Shown here piece by piece: positions 9,585 through 13,552 of a stretch of 13,552 bases of DNA. The DNA is from Zychaea mexicana. Taxonomy: Eukaryota > Mucoromycota > Mucoromycetes > Mucorales > Lichtheimiaceae. The stretch lies in the NCBI RefSeq assembly GCF_025766255.1, contig NW_026516954.1, forward strand, positions 1-13,552. The letters run 5' to 3'. The number at the start of each line of letters is the position of its first letter. Within the stretch, counting starts at the first letter, position 1. Made by a program: the position numbers and the translations under genes. The notes under the pieces were generated by a model that did not search any database, was not told where the DNA came from, and worked only from the letters and a program-made list of their open reading frames with translations.

Positions 9585-10450
9585 TGTATGAAGCGCAAAC
9601 CGAGCGAAGCAAAGAAAGCATGAGGAGAGTGATTAGGATAGGAATAAAGCATAGTGTAAACCCATGCACGAAGCGCAACCCGAGCGAAGCAAAGAAAGCA
9701 TGAGGAGAGTGACTAGGATAGGAATAAAGCATAGTGTAAACCCATGCACGAAGCGCAACCCGAGCGAAGCGAAGAAAGCATGAGGATAGTGATTAGGATA
9801 GGAATAAAGCATAGTGTAAACCCATGCGCGAAGCGCAACCCGAGCGAAGCGAAGAAAGCATGAGGATAGTGATTAGGATAGGAATAAAGCATAGTGTAAA
9901 CCCGTGTGCGAAGCACAACCCGAGCGAAGCGAAGAAAGCATGAGGAGAGTAATTAAGATATACAAATAAAGTGTAGCGTCAACCCGTGCATGAAGCGCAA
10001 CCCGAGCGAAGCGAAGAAGCAAGAGTAGAGTAGCTAAGAAAGGAATCAAGCGTAGCGTCAACCCGTGCATGAAGCGCAACCCGAGCGAAGCGAAGAAGCA
10101 AGAGTAGAGTAGCTAAGAAAGGAATCAAGCATAGCATAAACCCATGTACGAAGCAAAACCAGAGAAAAGCTGAGAAAGTGCAAGTAGAGTAGTTAAGAAA
10201 TGAATTAAGTATAACATAAACCCGTGTACGAAGCACAACTCAAGCGAAGCTGAGAAAGTCCAAGTAGAGTAACTAAGATATAGGAATGGAGCATAGCATA
10301 AACCCGTGTACAAACCACAACCCGAGTGAAGCGGAGAAAGCATAAGTAGAGTAATTAAGATATAGGAATGAAGCATAGTATAAATCCAGATGCAAAGTGC
10401 AACCCGAGCAAAGCGAAGAAAGCACAAGTAAACTGACTAAGGTAAGAAAT
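9585..10450 (+). repeat. 80 bp tandem repeat, array 2 (about 11 copies)
   Basis: The core landmark aagcgcaa or a variant recurs at 9591, 9671, 9751, 9831, 9911, 9992, 10072, 10151, 10231, 10312 and 10395, a period of 79-83 bp. The first copies are near-identical (agtgattaggataggaataa remainder); later ones switch to the agagtagctaagaaaggaa remainder and then diverge. It has the same family and orientation as 3721-4195, and the two arrays bracket the hAT element and the gene. Minus-strand open frames across it follow the repeat and are not genes. Confidence 0.96.
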
Positions 10451-10780
10451 AACTATAGTGAATACTGCATGAAACATCAATTGAATGAAATAAAGAAAAT
10501 ATACGTGAAAATATTAAGATATAAATTATGCATAGTATATACTAGCATTAAGTATAATATAAAAGATGCAGAGAAAGCATTATAAATTAAGTATAATATA
10601 TAAACAGTTAAACTATATATAGAATGAACTGAATAAAAAAGCAAGAGTAACATCGCTCAAATATAAATTGAATATATAATATATACAGATAAAACATGAC
10701 TGAATAAGAAATAAAGAAAAGACAAGAGGACATATTAAGATATAAATATATATATAAACAAATAAAAATAAGAATTTAGC
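10451..10780 (+). repeat. Eroded 80 bp repeats, AT-rich continuation of array 2
   Basis: Degenerate copies continue past the clear array. The stretch starting near 10466 (gcatgaaacatcaattgaat) still aligns with the repeat core, and ttaagatataaattatgcat near 10515 matches the remainder of an array 1 unit. In the aligned core most differences are C-to-T or G-to-A. Copies become harder to see and more AT-rich towards 10780. Confidence 0.62.
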
Positions 10781-10974
10781 AATGACTAGTTCTCAAATCA
10801 TGGTTACCAAAGAGATATGAGCGCTGAATATACGTGAGGCTTGAATCTGAGATATCAGATGGATTTTGATTTTATTTTAAAAATAATTATAAAATAAAAT
10901 ATTAGATTAATTTAGAACTAATAAACTCAACATTTAATATTTGAGACATAGAATACAAGAATTATAAATCACAA
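10781..10974. other. AT-rich junction between repeat families
   Basis: Very AT-rich sequence joining the eroded 80 bp repeats to the AAGAAT array. No gene or clear structure is visible. Confidence 0.5.
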
Positions 10975-12200
10975 CTTAAGATATAGAATACAGAATAAAG
11001 AATAAAAATTACAGAATACAGAATATAGAATGAAGAATCAAGAATCAAGAATCAAGAATCAAGAATCAAGAATGAAGAATCAAGAATCAAGAATCAAGAA
11101 TCAAGAACAAAGAATCAAGAATATAGAATATAAAATAAAGAAATAAAGAAATAAAAAATAAAGAATAAAGAACAAAGAATAAAGAATAAAGAATATAGAA
11201 TAAAGAATCAAGAATAAAGAATGAAGAATAAGGAATAAAGAATTAAGAATATAGAATATAAAATAAGGAAATAGAAAATAAAGAACAAAGAAAAAAGAAA
11301 TAAAGAAATCAAGAAATAAAGAAATCAAGAAATAAAGAAATCAAGAAATCAAGAAATAAAGAAACAAAGAAATAAAGAAATAAAGAAATAAAGAAATAAA
11401 GAAATAAAGAAATAAAGAAATAAAGAAATAAAGAATAAAGAAAAAAGAAAAAAGAAAAACAGAACAACAATAAAGAATAAAGAGAATGAAGAATATAAAA
11501 TAAAGAACATAGAATATAGAATGAAGAATGAAGAATCAAGAACCAAGAACCAAGAACCAAGAATCAAGAATCAAGAATCAAGAATAAAGAATAAAGATTC
11601 AAGAATATAGAAAGAAGAATCAATATAATGAAGAATAATGAATATATAATATATAATAAAGAATAAAGAATAAAGAATAAAGAATAACAAATAAAGAATA
11701 AAGAAAAAAGAGAATAATGAATAAAGAATAAAAAATGAAGAATAAAGAAATAAAGAAATAAAGAAATGAAGAATAAAGAAATAAAGAAATAAAGAATAAA
11801 AAGTAAAGAAAAAGAAAAAAGAATAAAGAATAAAGAATAAAGAACATAGAACATAGAACATAGAATAAAGAATAAAGAAATAAAGAATCAGGAATGAAGA
11901 GAATGAAGAATAACAAATAAACAATGAGGAATGAAGAAAAAAGAAATAAAGAATAAAGAAAAAAAGAATAAAGAATAAGGATAAAGAAGAAAGAGAATGA
12001 AGAAAAAAGAATAAAGAATAAAAAACTAAGAATAAAGAAATAACGAATAAAGAATAAAGAATAAAGAATAAAGAATAAAGAACAAAGAATAAAGAATAAA
12101 GAAATAAGAATAAAGAAATAAAGAATGTAGAATATAGAATATAAAATAAAGAAATAAAAAATAAAGAAATACAAAATAAAGAAATAAAAAATAAAGAATA
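10975..12200 (+). repeat. A/G-biased AAGAAT-type simple repeat array (about 1.2 kb)
   Basis: Short units of 6-8 nt (aagaat, aagaata, caagaat, aagaaata) are mixed in blocks: a CAAGAAT-rich block near 11035-11105, an AAAGAAAT block near 11365-11432 and AATAAAG blocks near 12050-12110. The + strand is nearly all A and G with a T about once per unit and very little C. The minus strand therefore reads TTCTTTAT and stays open in several frames, giving long Phe/Leu/Ile/Tyr/Ser frames that are artefacts. It lies about 1.3 kb inside the telomere and is likely to be unstable. Confidence 0.93.
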
Positions 12201-12379
12201 TAGGATATAAGATCCAGAATCTAGGATTTGAGACTTTTAACTATAAAATACAGAATATAAAATATGTGAAACAGAAAATAGGATATAAAACTAGCTACCA
12301 TACCACATTAATCAGGCTACCAAATAAAATTAAAAAACTAATTATAAAAAAAACCAATACACAAAAAGACCCACTGACT

Positions 12380-12826
12380 TTGCCTGCTGGGCAACCCAGC
12401 GAAGCTTGGATGCAAGATGAATAGGGCTACTAATTAGCATATATGCAAAAAATAAAAAAAAATTATAATTATAAAAAAAGATGGAAACCATTCCACTCGC
12501 AGGGTAATACAGCGAAGCGTGGATGCAATACAAATGTAGCTAACAGATATAATAATGAATAAAAAGCCAAAGATAATAAAACCATATAAGAAGATAGCAA
12601 CTGGCTTTACCCAAAGGGCAACCCCGCGAAGCACGGATGCAACATAAATAAGGGCTACTGAAAAGCATGTAAGCTAAAAATAAATAAATAAGAATAATAA
12701 TAAAAGATAATAACTAAGGATAATAACTGATTTCCCCGAAGGGGCAACCCAGCGAAGCCTGGATGCAACAGAACTATACCCATCATGCCCAACGGGCAAC
12801 CCGGCGAAGCGCGGATGCCACATATT
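12380..12826 (+). repeat. Five-copy GC-rich double-hairpin repeat
   Basis: The core GCGAAGC recurs at 12399, 12512, 12626, 12752 and 12804, so units are about 113-126 bp except the last (52 bp). Each copy can be read as hairpin 1, then CAA, then hairpin 2, then GGATGC. Hairpin 1 stems are TTGCC/GGCAA, CCC/GGG, CCCC/GGGG and TGCCC/GGGCA in copies 1, 3, 4 and 5; copy 2 is degenerate. Hairpin 2 is CCAG/TTGG, CCG/CGG, CCAG/CTGG and CCG/CGG in the same copies, around GCGAAGC. The bases vary but the pairing is kept. The spacers are A-rich and partly shared (gggctact, then aaaaataa in copies 1 and 3). Confidence 0.82.
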
Positions 12827-12980
12827 GCTGGGCATATTTGTGATCTTATGCTGGAAACTGTGTTAGTAAACGTGTGTTCTGGCTATCTGGTGCACTGATT
12901 TACGTTGTGATTGGACGACTTTGAGGCAGGATAGCATTGGATGGTTTACCAGTCAAGTCAAGTTTCCATTTTTAGAATGG
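12827..12980. other. Unassigned single-copy-like segment
   Basis: About 150 bp of ordinary composition between the hairpin repeats and the SINE-like element. No gene or repeat is recognised. Confidence 0.45.
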
Positions 12981-13233
12981 GCATAGTTGCCGAGTTGGTT
13001 AACAGATGGATCTCGAATGGAGAGGTCGCCAGTTCCAGCCCGGCAGCGAGTAAGTTTGGCAGCCCGAACTCCACAACCAATGGTTGTATCTCAATTACAG
13101 TCGCCAAAGAGCTGTGAGATACGATTATGTTCCGGGGCATCAATCCGGGCCCCGAAATGGGGCGGCGAGTTCTTTTTTGGAAATTTCTGGAAGGTTCCAG
13201 AAAAAATTTTAACTTAGAAAAAAAAAAAAAAAA
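12981..13233 (+). mobile_element. tRNA-derived SINE-like element with poly(A) tail
   Basis: The head has a good A box (TGCCGAGTTGG, 12988-12998) and a degenerate B box (AGTTCCAGCCC, 13031-13041) 32 nt later. Its T arm nearly folds: GCCAG/CCGGC around a 7-nt loop, one mismatch. The part between resembles tRNA-Ser(CGA) (gatggatctcgaa). A full tRNA fold fails because the acceptor ends do not pair. An unrelated body follows, with a GCCCC/GGGGC hairpin at 13149-13163 and the heat-shock-like site at 13180-13202, ending in a 16-A run at 13218-13233. tRNA head, unrelated body and A tail are the plan of a SINE mobilised by a LINE. No clean flanking duplication was found; caagtca near 12954 and 13270 is not flush with the ends. 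Confidence 0.6.
13180..13202. promoter_or_regulatory. Heat-shock-element-like site, five phased pentamers
   Basis: GAA (13180), TTC (13185), GAA (13190), TTC (13195) and GAA (13200) alternate with exactly two bases between each, the consensus arrangement bound by trimeric heat-shock factor. The inner four form the palindrome TTCTGGAAGGTTCCAGAA. No open frame follows; downstream lie poly(A), then telomere-like repeats about 160 bp away. Binding is inferred from the motif alone. Confidence 0.6.
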
Positions 13234-13362
13234 TTTAACTTATAACTTATAAAAAAAACAACAACATAGACAAGTCAGGCCATAGATAGGCCGTAAAAAG
13301 AAAGAAAAAAAAAAAAAAAAGAAAGAAAAAAAAGAAACAAAAAAAAGAGAAACAAAAAATAG
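13234..13362 (+). repeat. A-rich tracts before the telomere
   Basis: A-rich sequence with a second run of 16 A at 13305-13320, then AAAG- and AAAC-type units to about 13358. A short non-repetitive stretch (acaagtcaggccatagatag) lies at about 13269-13288. No gene is visible. Confidence 0.8.
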
Positions 13363-13473
13363 AGCCGGTTAGGGGGATAGGGTTAAGGGTGTAGTTGGTT
13401 AGGGTTGTAGTTGGTTTAGGGTTGTAGTTGGTTAGGGTGTAATTGTTTAGGGTTTAGTTAGCTGTTTAGGGTG
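13363..13473 (+). repeat. Degenerate telomere-like repeats
   Basis: Variant units TTAGGG, TTTAGGG and TTAAGGG are mixed with GTAGTTGG spacers. The motif ggttgtagttggtt or a close form recurs several times. This is the usual transition between subtelomere and canonical telomere. Confidence 0.92.
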
Positions 13474-13552
13474 TTTAGGGTTTAGGGTTTAGGGTTTAGG
13501 GTTTAGGGTTTAGGGTTTAGGGTTTAGGGTTTAGGGTTTAGGGTTTAGGGTT
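13474..13552 (+). repeat. Telomere, (TTTAGGG)n
   Basis: Eleven perfect, uninterrupted TTTAGGG units (13474-13550) plus TT at the window edge. The G-rich strand runs 5' to 3' towards the right, so the chromosome terminus is to the right. The repeat is the Arabidopsis type, known from plants, many algae and several protists; the vertebrate and commonest fungal type is TTAGGG. Confidence 0.97.

Noticed and set aside
9544..10427. Overlapping minus-strand frames with recurring LRSGCAS and HGF motifs
   Set aside because: They are translations of the 80 bp repeat, whose period is not a multiple of three, so the same peptide recurs in shifting frames. The same applies to 3819-4193.
9585..10450. CRISPR-like array
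   Set aside because: The 80 bp units are homologous over their whole length, with no alternation of constant repeats and unrelated spacers, and the context is a eukaryotic chromosome end.
11101..12174. Long minus-strand open frames rich in Phe, Leu, Ile, Tyr and Ser
   Set aside because: They run through the AAGAAT-type array in several frames at once. The complement lacks stop codons because of the repeat composition, and there is no start context or non-repeat sequence.
12981..13060. Functional tRNA-Ser gene
   Set aside because: The B box is degenerate, the acceptor ends do not pair and no proper anticodon stem forms. A SINE head fits better.

Overview
This window is the end of a eukaryotic nuclear chromosome. 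Its right edge is an uninterrupted run of plant-type TTTAGGG telomere repeats with the G-rich strand on +, so position 13552 is the outermost base and the window reads inward from there to position 1. The DNA is AT-rich and mostly repeats. There is one recognisable multi-exon gene, one tRNA-like locus and several transposon or repeat families. The gene has short (about 60-90 bp) GT-AG introns, several with CTAAC- or TACTAAT-type branch sites near the 3' end. This, together with repeat decay by C-to-T and G-to-A changes, points to a filamentous fungus. TTTAGGG is commoner in plants, algae and some protists, so the lineage stays open.

Layout from left to right. Positions 1-526 and 1399-2470 hold two diverged sub-arrays of one roughly 190-200 bp satellite, split by about 870 bp of unassigned sequence. 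Positions 2471-3720 are non-coding with AAT and ATG microsatellites. Positions 3721-4195 are a six-copy array of an 80 bp repeat. A Ser/Leu-type tRNA-like locus with a T8 Pol III terminator lies at 4662-4752. Positions 4962-5811 form a non-autonomous hAT-type DNA transposon with terminal inverted repeats and a near-perfect 8 bp target duplication. Three copies of a 37 bp element (6364-6578) and a TATA box precede a seven-exon gene at 6658-9233. It encodes a protein I do not recognise, with an acidic Ser/Asp/Glu tract and two in-frame stop codons near its start.

A second, eleven-copy array of the same 80 bp repeat follows at 9585-10450 and decays towards the telomere. Next come a 1.2 kb A/G-biased AAGAAT-type array (10975-12200), five copies of a GC-rich repeat that can fold into two adjacent hairpins (12380-12826), a tRNA-derived SINE-like element with a poly(A) tail (12981-13233), A-rich tracts, degenerate telomere-like sequence and the telomere.

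The most striking signals are five perfectly phased heat-shock-element pentamers about 160 bp from the telomere-like sequence, the double-hairpin repeat with stem-preserving changes, the paired 80 bp arrays that share an order of variants and bracket the gene, and the uncharacterised gene with its repeated upstream region. None shows a recognised pathway or operon-like system. The gene and the telomere-proximal elements are the best candidates for something undescribed.
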